The translations under genes and the position numbers were made by a program. Of a stretch of DNA of 64,000 nt, positions 13,250 through 26,653 are shown piece after piece. A model generated the notes under the pieces. It had not been told where the DNA came from. It searched no databases and was given only the letters and a program-made list of their open reading frames with translations. Each line of letters opens with the position of its first letter. Position 1 is the stretch's first letter. The stretch is from contig CP075497.1 of assembly GCA_021613535.1 (NCBI GenBank), positions 3,410,001 through 3,474,000 on the forward strand. Direction: 5' to 3'. Source of the stretch: Adineta vaga. Lineage: Eukaryota > Rotifera.

Positions 13250-14245
13250 ATCTGAAATCGAATTACGTACCTATATAAGAATGATTGATGTTTACTACGA
13301 GAAGTGGTTCTTTAAGAAGATTATTGGATTAACTTCAACTAGTTTATCATACTGTCATACTTATTTTTCTTTCTTTCTTTCTTTCTTTCTTTTTTGTTTG
13401 CTATATATAACGAAGGAGAGCAACTATAATATCAGCCTTTCTTCTTAATGTATTTCTGTCTATCTATATTTTTACATTTCGTGGGCGCTGCACGTATATT
13501 CTAGTTTATCTTAAATGAAGGGAAGACAGACAATTATTAACTAACAGTAAAATACTTTTTCTTGATATTCTAGTCTACTCAAGTAATCCATATTTTCTTT
13601 ACTTTATGAATAAAATATATATATATATACTAGACTCAAGGAGAAAAAAATTCATTTGGATTGTAGAATGAAGATGATATATTTAATCTCATTCCAGCAT
13701 TTTCACAAATTAAGGAAAAGACAGCCGCATTTCTATGATTGACATGCAAAGAGCATGTTCTTTCTCGTATTCAATTAATTAAATGCGATTGAATGAGTAT
13801 TTTTCCATTCGAGAAAATCAGACTAATCGTGGTTTTCTTCTAGTAGTTAAAAATTTTATTGGAAAGATTTCTATATCTAATGATGACAAGATCAAAATTA
13901 TCTATTCGATATTAGACAATCGTAAATGAGGTATCCTATCTTTCTCCCATAGACATCAATCTACATATGCATCCCGCTCGTTGGTTTATCTGCCTACATT
14001 ATTTCTTTGCTTTTATATCGTCGCCATTGAGATTTGAAATATATCCTTAAATGTCACGTGTCAACACTTGCTATATAATTTGTATTTACATAGAACAAAA
14101 CAGAGAGACGTATTGATCAAAAACTTAGTTGTTTTTTTTTATCCAAAAAATAATCCAGAAATTATTTACAAAAGAACAAATCAAAATAGTCTGATCAACA
14201 AAAGATTATATCTTGCATAATCTGAAAATGAAGATACAGATAGTT
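13250..14245. other. Intergenic, about 1 kb, no gene seen
   Basis: This is AT-rich DNA between the 5' end of NDUFAF7 and the 3' end of the MPLKIP-like gene. It contains a pyrimidine TTTC microsatellite (about 13366-13392) and a short TA run (about 13616-13630). The NDUFAF7 first exon probably lies at the left edge. Confidence 0.5.
13366..13392. repeat. TTTC tetranucleotide microsatellite
   Basis: About six TTTC units lie in the non-coding region upstream of NDUFAF7. Read on the minus strand it is GAAA. Confidence 0.85.
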
Positions 14246-14785
14246 TCATTGATTGGGCGTATCGAATACTAATGTTGTACCATTGGTTGGAACTTTTATA
14301 GGTTTCATATTCATCCAAGGATCCTCCAACATATTTGCTCGAAAAAATCCTTTAAAATTGCGATTAGAATAATTAGTTGTGGTTGGTGGATATTCATTAT
14401 TGTCGAATGATTGTTCTTGTTGATTGAAATTTGAATCACGATTTTGTTGACGATAACCACCACCACCACCACGTTTATTGTAAGGATAACGAGGACGTTG
14501 TTGAAAATCTATAATGATAAATTGATTCATGAAAAGTTTTGTACTAGGAAAAATTTAACTAACCTCCTTGTGCACGCATTCGTGGATTAGATGTTGGATA
14601 AGGACCTAACGATTGCAATAGATAATCATAGTAAATAAATGAATAGAAAATTTACCTTGATAATGACTATGTCCTCGAAAGCGTGGCTGCTGCGATTGTG
14701 TAGAATCTTGCCAGACTGGTGGATTGGAACCAAATGAATGATATGGATCATACGATTCATTTGGTGGATTCTCTTGAGGATTCAT
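14246..14785 (-). CDS. MPLKIP: MPLKIP/TTDN1-like protein
   Basis: Three phase-consistent exons (14785-14656, 14605-14564, 14508-14246) give 144 residues. The body is low-complexity, rich in Pro, Gln, Arg, Tyr and Gly with a poly-Gly run. The only conserved element is near the C-terminus, FRANMLEDPWMNMKPIKV. It matches the short signature of human MPLKIP (YFKPSMLEDPWAGLEPVSV). MPLKIP is linked to non-photosensitive trichothiodystrophy and associates with lariat debranching and mitotic functions. The human protein is similar in size (179 residues) and also has a Gly/Pro/Arg-rich N-terminus. The gene is divergent from CFAP43, with 237 bp between start codons. Confidence 0.75.
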
Positions 14786-15022
14786 ATTTCGAATTCAACA
14801 AACTGATCTTTCTTACGAAAGATGAAATTATTGAAAATAAATTTATGGAGAGAATGAAAAAAAATGACGGACATTTTCATTGGTTGATTTTGAATCGAAA
14901 GAGAATATTTCAATGCGACATCACAATGGTCGTTGCTTAGCTTCCAAAACATCAAATGGCAATGAGAAACGTTCTTTTTTATTGCAAACAAAAACTTTAG
15001 ATAATCATCTATTTATTGTCGA
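14786..15022. promoter_or_regulatory. Bidirectional promoter region, MPLKIP-like / CFAP43
   Basis: Only 237 bp separate the two divergent start codons, so the promoters and 5' UTRs must share this interval. No TATA box stands out. Confidence 0.45.
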
Positions 15023-18000
15023 ATGGCTGTACGAGCACATCGTTTACAATCAGCAAAACCTCTAACTATTTCACGATGGTTTGATTGAAATTAATTGATG
15101 AATTCATTTCAAACGAAATTTCCCTATTTAATTTAGGTGGAGCAGTGGTTACTATGGTCAACCGATTGCTTTTGTCGATCAATCTGTACTTTTCTATGCT
15201 ATCGATGATGGTTTACGTTTTCAAGATTTTATTGATAAAGATTATCAACAATGTACAACATTACAAGCGAATGGAACTGGTGTTGGAACTATTGTATAAC
15301 TTTAAGTTTTGTTTAAAAACAATTTATATGTTTTCTTTTTTGTTTCTAGGCTGGAAATGCTGATATGCATATATTTGCTTATGCTGATTATCAAAATCCA
15401 CCTGTCATTCATCTACGTGAATATCCGACTATGAATGAAATAAAACAATTTACTAATGGTGCAGAATTTGAATATAGTGCTTTGGAATTTTCTGCAACTG
15501 ACGAATTATTATCATTATCAACAGCACCAGATTATCTTTTAACTATTTGGAATTGGCGTACTGGAATGAAATTAGCTCAATGTCAAACAACTAAAAAAGA
15601 ATTAGTAGAAATTAGTTTCAATCCTAATTCTTGGTATGATATTGGCATACTTTATCGTGATCAAATTAATTTCTATACATGTGAACGACGAAATGATAAA
15701 TATACTCTATTTGAAAGACAATTACCTTTAGAATTATTTAATCAAACAACAGCACATAATCAACCAACACATCAACGTTCACAAGTTTCATATCCAAAGA
15801 AAAGTATGAGAAAATATAAGTTAATGATTTTTTTTCTTCAAATTTTCATCGAATATATTTTTTAGTTGCGGATGTTATTCGACAATATTCAGGTCGATTT
15901 TCATACACTTTAGTTGATAGTACCATTGGAATTGATCAAGGTGTAAGTGTTAAACTTGTTGGTAAGTTAATTTAAATTTTCTAGTTTAAAAACGAAAACT
16001 TCGAAAAACAAAAGAATGTCTATTATCCTAAACACTGATTTCGTTTCGTCATGCTAGAAAGATGTTTTCTCTTTGGTAAAAAAGTAAAATTTTCATATAT
16101 CATTTTAGCATTTGATACTGAAAATGAAGAAGCATTTCACACGTATGTCGATGCACATGTTGAACTTGTAGCAACATCATTCTGTTGGGGAGACAAAGGC
16201 TATGTTTTTATTGGTACCGCTGATGATTCACTTGTTCAAGTCATACTTCAATTTGATCGTGAACGACAACCATTTCGTACAACACGTTTCGCTGGTGACG
16301 AAGTTTCAAAACCTTCCGCTTCACTTGGCATGTTCAAAAGAATTCGTTTACATCAACAAGGTCTATTTTGTGCTGGTACCGATGATATCGTTCGTTTAAT
16401 TACATTTGAAAATCAAGATGGACCATTACGAGAAGCTAATAATGTTAATGATATTATGGAATTATCATCTAAATTAAAATTTCTTACATTCAATCAAACC
16501 TATGATACTTTGTTTGTCTGTTCAACACAAGGTATTGATTTTATTGATTTATTAACTCAAGAACAAAGACCATTACCACTTATTCCAATTGCTCTTGGTA
16601 AAATTGTCGATGTTGCTATTCTTAATCCAGAAAGTGAATTAGCTATAACTGTACGAGATACAGGTGCATTAGAAGCTTGGTCTATGGCTGATGGATCAAG
16701 AAAATATATAACAAGAATTGAAAATCAAACAATTAGTCATATTGTTTCAAATCCTGTTGTACCATTGATTGTTGTGACAACAACAACAGGTATTTTCTAT
16801 TTTTTTCAAGTTAATACTCATGGTTTTCGTCTTCTACATCGTGTTCGTGTGCATTCGAATGATGTACGTTGTATTAAATTTAATTCTCATGGAAGAATTC
16901 TGATTTCTGCTGGTATTGATAATAGTTTATTTATTATGGAGATAAGAACAGAAGAAGTCTCAGCAGAAGATATGTTTCATATTATTTATCGAACAGATCT
17001 TGAAGGAGAACCATTTGCACTTGATTTGGAAGATTTTGATAATCATAAGAATGCAAATTCGGATCCAAATGAACAACAAATAGAACATGATGTTGAACAA
17101 AATGAAAATTCGAAAGATAAATTAAATGAAACACGAATTATTATTGCATTAACAACAAAGACAGAGAAACACGGACGATTTCTTATTCTTGATTTTGATT
17201 GGCAACAATATCGAGGTGAAATAATTTCACAAAAAGAGAAATCATTCTCTTATTGTTTTATTCGATTCTAGATGTTCGTAATTCATCATTAACCGATACT
17301 ATTATCAATGATTCCAATACAAAAATTATTACTAAAACTATCTTTGCTATTCATGAAACAATCGAAGATTTCTTAATTACAGCAAAAAATCAATTAATTA
17401 CAATTGGAGGAAAAGTTTTACGAATGTGTCGTATACCTGATGAAGTTGGAAAGGTAATGAAAAAGAGAAAAAAATACATGTGAAAGATAGATTTATATGT
17501 ATATCTAAACAGAATAAAATTGAACGACGAGGACGACGAGGCGTGAGAAAATCATATGATTTCTTTTTTTTTGCATATTGCTATTCTATGCTGGAAGATA
17601 ATTGATTTGATTTAAAATCATGAATGATTATTTTTCTCTCATACAGGATTCGAAAAATCGTCGATTGAAATCCAAACGAGATGTATAACAAAATTGCTCT
17701 TGATTTTTTGCTTTTTATATTTTTGTTCTCAGTGATCTTTTCATATACATTCATATTTGATATATATTTAGATAGGAAAATTAATCAGTGTTGAAGCACA
17801 AGATTCTCTAGCTGGATTGCCTTCTTCAGGTGGTCATTTATATAAAAATCGAGCTGTACCATCATGGATTCTTGGTATTAGTCGCGATGGAATTCTTTCA
17901 ATCATTCGTGCTTCAAATATGGTACATTCATTTTGCTTGAAATAAGTTCTAAACTAGTTTTATTTTTGTTTTCAATAGGCAGTAGAATCATCCGTACCAG

Positions 18001-21000
18001 CACATAGTTCACTTTCTGGTGGTTGTCATAAATCAGCATGGAGTGTTGATTCGAAATATGTTGTTTCTATTGGTGAAAATAGTTCGATTGTTGTTTTCCA
18101 AACGAAGTAATGGAAATCATTTCTTTGAAAGTATATAACGACTAAAATATGTCATTATTTAGATATGCGGGTAGATTAACATCACGTACTGGTCATTCAT
18201 CAGAGGAATATAATCGTTCAATGAGAAATCTATCAAATTTACCTACATTTAACAATATACCATCAGCTTTCTATGACAATCTTCATGAACGATTTGTATG
18301 ATTTTCTTTTCTTTTCTTTTTATCGAGTAAGTTGTTATTCCTTTTGTTGATAGACTAATTATCAAACAAAATTTCAAAATGCAAATATGATACCACCATC
18401 AGCACCGAAAGAGGAAGCATCATGGGTACAATTGAAAGAATATGAGGTTAATTTTGACCAAATCTTTTGAAATACAATTACTTAATGAATGAATATATTT
18501 TCTAGGCAACATTAGAACATCTTGATACACATTTAGCATCAAAAATTGAAATTCGCACTGAACTTGAACATATACGTAAAGATGTATGACTTTGCGTTGT
18601 GTTTTTGTTGTTATATAAATAATTCATATTTGTTGTGTATAGATTCGTGATTTAATGGCAGTTAATAATAAACGAGAAGAAAAAGCTCAACTTGATCAAC
18701 GTGAATTCGATTTAGATGCTGAAGAACAAGAACGACAACGTAAAGAACGTGATGCAATGATTGATAAAGTAAATCATCGATTTCTTTCTCAAAGGCGTCA
18801 TTTTCCATGTTTAGATACGTGATGAAACTATCACAGAAAATCTTACTCGTTTAATGAAACGTGAAGTTATCAAACAACAATGTTGGGATGCCATGGCTGT
18901 CAAAGGTCGATGTATCGAAGTATGTTCTCATCTTAATTCTACATTGATTTATTCGAAATTTGATCAATTAAGGGTATTGTCAATCCAAATCGTAAACAAC
19001 TCGCACCAATTGTAGTAGAAAATTATCCATTGATACCACGCAGTCTTGAAGAATTAGAAACTGTTCGTCAAGTAATTGAACGACGTCGAATTGAAATCGC
19101 AGAAAAGAAATTACGACGACAAATTTTCACAGATAATCCGACGACAAATGAAACAGGCGCAGAGGTATGAATAATTCTGGGTTTCTTTTCTCATTCATGG
19201 TTGTTGTTTTTTAGCACGCAGAAGCCTTAGCACAAGAAAATGAAGAAGAACATAATAAACAAACGACACAATCTACTGCATTAATCGGTTCAGTTTGGTA
19301 AAGAAAATTTCGCGAAAAACAATACTCATTTAAATAGCTAAATATTTGTCATTTTAGTAATGAATTTCAAGTTGATAGTTCTGTACTTTACAATCAATTT
19401 GAATTATATACTCAAGAACAAAAATGGACACAAATTGCTTTATTAAATGATTTAATCTATAAAATAAAAGAAGCATTCAATAAAGAATTTGAAAATGTTC
19501 ATCAGCGTAAATTACAAGAATTAGCGAAGATTCGTGAAAGAAATATGCGTATTAAACAAATCAATTCGGATTTGGACGATCCAAGTCCCGTGTGGGAACC
19601 GGATTTGACTGAGAAGGAAAAACCACAATTATTATTTGAAGTCAAAGATTCGGAGGTAGGATGAAATTGATTGAGATAAAGTTAATCTTGTTGTTTTTTA
19701 GATTAAATCAGAACGATATTATACACCGGAACAATTGAGACAATTAGAAGAACAACGTTTGAATGAAGAACGTCGACGAGAATTAGAAAGACTTGATAAT
19801 TGGCGTGAACGTGGTTTAAATGATATGATGAATGGAGTTTTACAAGTTCGACGAGAAGATGAATTGAAAAAAGTTTGTTATTCATCATTATTTTGAATTC
19901 AAAAAGAAATGAAGTACTTCGATTGATTTAGGAAATTCCTAAACCAGCTTTTGCATTGGAAAAAGCTGAAGAAGATTGGACAGATTTGGAAAAACAAGCT
20001 TATCAACAATATTTACAGAAAGTTAAAGAACAACAAGAAGAACGAGAGAAATTACGAAAAGTTTGTTCGAACGGAAATCTCGAAACTATCCATGCATGTT
20101 TTCATTTCTTCAGGTTTTAACTGCAGAATCTATTAAAATTAATGAACAAATACAAGAAAATTGTCAAGCATTCGAACAAGTTTTATCCCAATTACATCGA
20201 AGACGTATTACAGCTCAAACAGCTGTTCTTCAAGTATGTTTCAATCACATTTAAATGCTAAGAAAATTGACTTTCGGTTTTCTTGTAGGAAGAATTGAAA
20301 ATTAGTCGTATAACATTTTCCTTAGTTAAAGATCGACTTATTATTCAATTAGAAAATACATATAAAAATCGTTCTAAATCATTAGAAAATAAAGTTCAAG
20401 AACTTGAACTTTCAAAACGTGCTTTAGAAGATGCACTTGTCAAATCTGATGCTGAAAAACGACGATTGAAAGCTGAAGATACATTTGATAAACAATTTCC
20501 ACGAGAATTTGCTGATGTGCCCTCAGCGTTACAAGATTCATTGAAACGTTTATTAGTCAAACGATCGAAGTATGTTCAATTCTTTTTCTATATTTCTCTT
20601 CAACTCTTTTGTTCCAGAATCAAACAAACAAGACCACCTGATGAATTAAATCCATATTCAGCACGACAAATACGTCTAATTGAACTTGAATTGGATAGAA
20701 TTCAAGTAGAAGCGGATGCACTTACAAATGCACCAACAAATATTATTCGAACTGTTTGGGAACGTTTTGTAGAATTCCGTAAACGACGTACTGAACTTGA
20801 ACGACAAGTAAGTCAATAAACAGTGATATTATCACATTAGTACATTGCAAAGAATCGATTACATATTGCATGAATGAAATCAGTCAAAGTTTGTACAAAC
20901 AAAATTCTTTACACCTAGCATATATTCAGATCGAGATAATTACACTTCATACTTACCAGAAAGCATGCGATATCTGGTAAATCTCTTCACAACTATCATA

Positions 21001-22635
21001 AACTTGAATACAGAAATCTACGATTCAATTTGAGAATGAAACATTCACAGCTAAGAATAGAACTTATGTTTTTAAGAATTATTAAAAGATATTAACTATG
21101 ATACGATTAGTACGAAAGGCTTCTCATCAATATAAAACATTGCATATAATTCTGAAAACTCTTTCTTGGTTTCCTATGAATTAGGAATTCATACAAGAGG
21201 GCATTGATGAAGAGACTTTAAAATTTATTCAATCAATTGAAAATGGAGATGATTCAGAGGTGGGTTCAATGTTGTCTTTATATTCACGACATATTATCAA
21301 TCATTTCCCCCATATATATATATATATATCACCTATTCTTTGGTCATTATCACTTTAGAAAAACCTGCTTTTGAATTGAAATATTCATATGTTAGAAGAC
21401 ACATTTGTTTTATTTTTTTTATGATTTCATAGAAAATCATTCATTCTATTCGAACGAATAATCAATATTTGTATCGATTTCTAATTTCAGTTACGACAAC
21501 AAGAACAAGAAGAAATAATGATAAAAAGTTTACGAAATTTCCGTGATGGTGAATTAAATCGAAAAAATAGTGAACTTGATCAATTACAAAATCTTCTCAT
21601 AAGGTATGTATTCCTCTTTTCTGATTTTTATTTGATTCATATTTCTATTTTATAGAACTAAAGATGATCAGATTGATGATATTATTGATCTCTATGTTCA
21701 AATCGTTCTTAAACAAGGTCAAGTTGAAATCGATTCTAAACCAGCTGATTTACCACCAAATGAATATCGAAATACCGACGCTGAACTTATTCATCGACGT
21801 GAAGTAGAAGATTTGAATAAATCAATTATTGTATGTTGCATTTTTTAATTTAATGTTAAACTGCATCTTTCTTTCTTTGATATAGGAATCAGCAAATTTC
21901 AAAATTCGTCAAATGAATAAATCTAAAGGTGTAATCAATGACATAACATCTATGTCATGGTAAACTTATTTCGAATATTATCTACAATATATGTTCTCTT
22001 TTGCTTTCGTTTAGGGAAAAAGAGAAATTAATTTATGAAATTGCTGATTTAAAACAACGTGCACAAGATATCACATTTTTGAAAGTAACAAGAAATGTTC
22101 AAGAATATTTGTCATGTTCAGATGATGCAGCATATGAAGTACAAAAACAACGTGAATTACAAATGTTAGAAGCTACGATTGAAAAAATGAAAGAAGTATA
22201 TAGAACTTTGTTGAATTTCTTGGAAACTTTCATTTTGTTTTTTCTTAAGCGTTTTGGTGAACAACAAATTCTCAAAGAAAATGATGTACAAAAATTACAA
22301 CATGATAATTTATCTATAGCTAATATAACTTTGGCCGTTGATGAAGCTCTTCAAAATGCAAATGTGAATTTATATGAAAGAAAAAACATCATCGATCAAC
22401 GAAGTAAATTCTTTTAATTGTGAATTGAAGAATAAAAATCTTTCTTTTTTTTTGGAAAATTTTAGTTGTTGAACAATCTAAAACTGATCAACAAGAACGT
22501 ATGCATCAAGTAGTACGTCGACGTCGTTTAGTTGATTTAGCAAAAGCACAAGCTCAAGAAGTTGCTTATCTACGTGCTGAAGTTGAACGTTTACGTATGA
22601 AAACATTTCCAGCTCTCGTTCAAATTGAACATTAA
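15023..22635 (+). CDS. CFAP43: Cilia- and flagella-associated protein 43 (WD-repeat plus coiled coil)
   Basis: Many short-intron exons encode a protein of roughly 1,700 residues, like human CFAP43 (1,665). CFAP43 and CFAP44 form the tether/tetherhead complex of inner dynein arm I1/f in motile cilia. Exon 1 (15023-15078) joins 15137-15293 and 15350-15803 in phase, giving an N-terminus with ISRW and GQPIAFVDQSVLFY. The first half is WD40-like (TIWNWRTGM, SFNPNSW, IKFNSHGRILISAG, SVDSKYVVSIGENSSIVVF). From about 18400 on it is Glu/Lys/Arg-rich coiled coil, ending in AYLRAEVERLRMKTFPAL. Two micro-exons (17513-17542 and 17647-17682, both multiples of three) encode a basic linker. A 377-nt intron (20808-21184) and a roughly 230-nt intron (about 21260-21490) are long for this genome. 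CFAP44 is the main alternative, but the PVIHL..YP and RW N-terminal features fit CFAP43 better. Confidence 0.82.
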
Positions 22636-22710
22636 CAATTTGTTTCTTTCTTTTTGACACATTTTATTTCACAGAAGATTCTAATAAATAATTTGAAATC
22701 TACGTCTATT

Positions 22711-25307
22711 TTAAGATGAACTGATCGAATTAAGAAGAGTTTCTTCAGGATTTGTATGAGGTCCATTTTCAAAAAATTCATCAGCATTTGTTGTATGCGA
22801 TTTTTTATTTGTATGATTCATTGAATTCATAATTGCATGAAGAATTTGTTTACTAACATGTTTATTACCATCGGATTCATGATCATTCTCTGTTGTAATC
22901 AATGGATGCGATGATTGCGTTTTCTTAATTGGAAAACTACTCTTAACCGTTGGTGGAAGTTGTTCGGATTGAGGTGTTTCATACACAGTTTGTTCATCAT
23001 TTTGATTTGTTTTATTTTTACGAGTAATCAATGTTAAAGGAAATGATGGTTGTCCTTTTTTCTTTCGATTTCCTCCTTTATCAATTAGTCCATGACTTTC
23101 TTTTGACCATTGCCAACGTCGATCAGGAAGAATATCATCGACAGAAGGTGACGTTTGTTGAAGTGGATTAAGATTTAATGTAGACGATTCTTCAATAAAA
23201 ACATCACCTTCACTTTTACATTCTTCATCTTCATCATTAAGTTCAGAATGATGTGCATGATCATCTGTTGGATGAGAAAATCTACAAGGAAAACAAATTA
23301 TTCAACAATAAAAACATGAGTTTTCATACGAACCGATTATCATCTTCGACTTTGCTGAGAATTTCTCCATCAGTACTGGATAATTTTTTTTGATATTTTG
23401 TTTTACTCGGTCTTTGTTCAACAGGTGATACGATGGTCGTTTCACATTCTTTATGTTCACTAAGATCTTTGTCAACTTCTTTCGGTGATTTATGATGTAC
23501 TTTATTTTCATTCGTTTTTTCTTCATGATCGCACTCATTTTCTTCGTCAATTCTTGATGGTAATTGTGGTGATGTTGTTTCCGATTTTGTCGGCTCATTA
23601 ATGCTTGCATTTGGTACACCATAAACACGATTATTATCTAAGGATATTGAAGTGGCAAGAGTTTTTCCTTTTTCAAGAGGTGACGTTGCTTTTTTTGTTG
23701 GTAGAATTTTTTCTTTTTCATTCGTTTTCTTCTTGATTTTCGAGGATTTCTTCGATTTATCAACGGGTAAATCTTTTTTAATATTTTCAGTTTTAACTTC
23801 AGCCACTGCGTCTTTATGTCCTTTCAACCAACGACGACGTATGTTTGGTTTTGGTACTGTTGTTGTTGTTGATGATGAGGGTTCTTTTTGTTTTTGCGGA
23901 TATTTTTTATTATCATGATGATTGGATGTACGTTTATCGTAAACTATTTCTTGACGATGTCGAGAACGAGATACACCTGTTCGATGATGCTGTTGACGCT
24001 GATGATGATGATGAGGAGGAGGAGGATGAGGATGGTGATGAGGATGACCTTGTGAATTGGTTTGAGCTAAAGAACTCATTGCCGTAACTGTATAATCATC
24101 ATCATTGGCAGTTTTTTGAGAAGGAGTTCGTCGTTTAAGAATAATATCTCCATGAGCAGGTTCCAAGACATGTGCTCCTTTTCTTGATTCACGAGTCATC
24201 ATTGGTCCTATATGTCCATCGCGATACTGTTGTGTCGGATGAATATTTCGACTTCGATGAGAACGAGTATATTGATGTTGTGCTTCATATGGTATTCTTT
24301 GCGGTGATACAGATTGTTGTAAAATATGTCTTGCTGGAGGACTTAAAGTACGATGAGAAGATGTTTGAAATGAAGATGAGATCGATTGTATGCGACTATT
24401 ATTATTGATACCAGTAGTAGTACCTAGTTTGATTGTTGATTCAGCTTGCGCAGCAGCTGCTGCTTGCATTTCAAAGGCTTTGATTTTTTCAAGTACATTT
24501 CCGTCTTTGACAGCTTTCTGTAATGTTGAATGTACACGATCTGATGCTGAGAATGCTGTACGTATTGAACGACTAAAATGAAAATGATTGTGATTCTGTA
24601 GAAAAAGAAATTATATTCTTTTATGAAACTTACTGTGTTGATACTCCTTCAGTTATAATCATTTGTTCATTAACAGGAAGAAAACCACCTGTATTTCCAA
24701 GTATAGCTTTTGGCAACAACTGACTTATAGTTTTATCTCGAATCAATGGTGAACTTGGTGAAATTGAATGAACAGATGTTGCAATATGATCATTATTACT
24801 TGGAGGTCGGACATGATTTTGATCGAATATATCATCTTCTGAAGGCATAGTTTTATCGCTTATTCGTTGTGTACTATCGTTTATTTCAGATTTCAATTTA
24901 GCATGTGGAATTGAGAAAAGTAATTGAACTCCATTATAACGACCATTGGATGGATCTCGACTATGTTGTTGATAAAATGAATTAGCATGAAGAAATTGTC
25001 GCATCTGTTTCATATCAGTTCGATCAGTTGTTTCATTACCCATCTGTTCATTTAATTTCGTTCGCCACGCAGCCCAATCATGAACATTAATTGGATTTTT
25101 ACTCGTATTATCATCGCCAGGCGAAGGTATATCAGTCATATTCCTACCAGTTCGTGTTGCTGATCGATGACGTGATGGCGATGCCTGTTGTTTACGTTTC
25201 TCACCAAAGATCAAACGTCCTTTTCGATTAAACTATATAACAGAATACTAATTTTTCATTCATCACTTACCTAACATCGTAGGTTTACTATTTCCACCTT
25301 TAGTCAT
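22711..25307 (-). CDS. Uncharacterised basic low-complexity protein
   Basis: I do not recognise the family. Exon 1 (25307-25271) joins the next exon (from 25219) by a 51-nt intron in phase. The following parts include 25219 to about 24632, about 24570 to 23330, and 23280 to 22711. The N-terminal part has MTKGGNSKPTML, a basic Ser/Arg segment and a conserved-looking VHDWAAWRTKLNEQ. The middle has a short helical, Ala-rich block (FEMQAAAAAQAEST) preceded by RTAFSASDRV. Most of the rest is His/Ser/Pro/Lys-rich and predicted disordered. No signal peptide or membrane segment is seen. It is convergent with CFAP43, with 75 bp between stop codons. It is probably a cytoskeletal or nuclear scaffold, but nothing in the sequence proves that. 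Confidence 0.7.
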
Positions 25308-25923
25308 TGACGGTCTCTTTCGAAGAATTCTTCAACTGATTTCAATCATCATAATATGTTTGTGTCTCCTTTTCAATCTATGAAATGATTATAATCTTTC
25401 ACTATTTCGTTTTCTCTCTTTCTCTTCTAATTGATTCGTGTCAAAAGTCACTTGTATCGATCGATGATGACAACGTCAACGACGACCGTGAAGGCGGAAA
25501 GTAATCGTTTGCATACAAGCACAGCTTTGTTGACCGAAAACTTTTGAGAAGAAGACTCTCGTTCAATAGAGAGAAAGACAGAGAGAGAGAGAGAACAAAG
25601 AACGAAGATATGCATACACAGGGATCAATGTAAACATGTGCACATGTAACCCTTGACGTTCTTTTCCTCCTACTCATCCACCTTCGACTATTATTACGTT
25701 GACATGTGACTATAATCAAGACAATCAATTCGTCACATATACATATTAGTAGTTATAAGAGAAAATATATAATACTTTCGTCCTTTAGATCTTAATCTAT
25801 GCCAAACTTTCATTTCTACATGCAATAGTATTATCTCCGTTGACCTTCATCTTATTAATTTCTTTGTTTTTATAATAAAATCAAAATAACATAATAATGA
25901 TGAAAAGACGAAACATAGTCTTC
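25308..25923. other. Intergenic, about 0.6 kb, with GA microsatellite
   Basis: This gap lies between the 5' end of the uncharacterised gene and the stop of the ALF-like gene (both minus strand). It contains a GA dinucleotide tract at about 25570-25593 and nothing protein-like. Confidence 0.5.
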
Positions 25924-26346
25924 TTATTTTCCTTGATTTGTTTGAGAGATTTGTTCTGGTTTAAGAATACCAGCTTCTCCTGCCTTAGTTACATAATCTT
26001 GTAGAGCATGTTCAATCGCACCATCTCGACTTTTGTAATTCTTCGATTCACCTCGAAGATTTGCATCTAGTGTTGGACACCAAAATTGTCCACCCCATAC
26101 CCATTTCCATCGATAAAATGATCCACGAAATTGTGATTTACAAACTGTACCAAATGCATTCACGTCCTGACTATCTTGCCATGTACCATAATACTTTTTA
26201 TATAACTCTGAACCTACACCAAGTCCACAGGCCATCCAATTGAGAGACAAACATGCAGGTGGAATTGTGTCCACTGCTGATATATGGTGTATTACCATTG
26301 ATAAAATACATAGAATAGCTACGATACGACCGATTTTACTAACCAT
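25924..26346 (-). CDS. Secreted anti-lipopolysaccharide factor (ALF/scygonadin)-like peptide
   Basis: A single-exon gene of 140 residues. Residues 1-24 are a clean signal peptide (basic start, hydrophobic core, HHISA cleavage). The mature part has Cys32, Cys40, Cys69 and Cys90. Cys69 and Cys90 enclose exactly 20 residues rich in Arg, Lys and Trp. This matches the C-X20-C LPS-binding hairpin of arthropod anti-lipopolysaccharide factors. After it comes FWCPT and then GES..YKSRDGAIEHALQDYV, which parallels the ALF WCPGW...GEA.TRSRSG...QDFV helix. ALFs are antimicrobial peptides of crustaceans and horseshoe crabs that bind lipid A. Overall size and fold order fit; function here is inferred. It has its own flanking gaps, so it is not part of an operon. 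Confidence 0.75.
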   Translation of the reverse strand: MVSKIGRIVAILCILSMVIHHISAVDTIPPACLSLNWMACGLGVGSELYKKYYGTWQDSQDVNAFGTVCKSQFRGSFYRWKWVWGGQFWCPTLDANLRGESKNYKSRDGAIEHALQDYVTKAGEAGILKPEQISQTNQGK

Positions 26347-26653
26347 TTTCGAGTAGAATTGTATTCGTTTAATAATAAACTTTACCTTTTCAACCTTTTA
26401 TATAGATTACTTCATTATACGTAGACAAGTATGCGTAAAGCGAGATTCATACATGTATGCATCTCTAGAGTTGAATTTGCATAGAATTGTATGATAATGG
26501 AAGAAGAAAAAACTTTGAAATGATTTATTTATTTGTGAAAGAAAATATGCATAAATTAATATCAAAACTTGGTTGTATTCAATTAAAAGCATTTGTAAAA
26601 TATTAAAAAAAAATAATATTTAACAAAGAGAAGAAAAGAAACGTATAACAATA
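26347..26653. other. Short intergenic region upstream of the ALF-like gene
   Basis: This is 307 bp of AT-rich DNA holding the ALF-like promoter and the Roco 3' UTR. No obvious NF-kappaB site or TATA box could be assigned with confidence. Confidence 0.4.

Noticed and set aside
23652-24408. Several plus-strand frames rich in Asp, Phe and Val
   Set aside because: Antisense to the continuous minus-strand uncharacterised protein; their composition mirrors its His/Ser/Arg codons.
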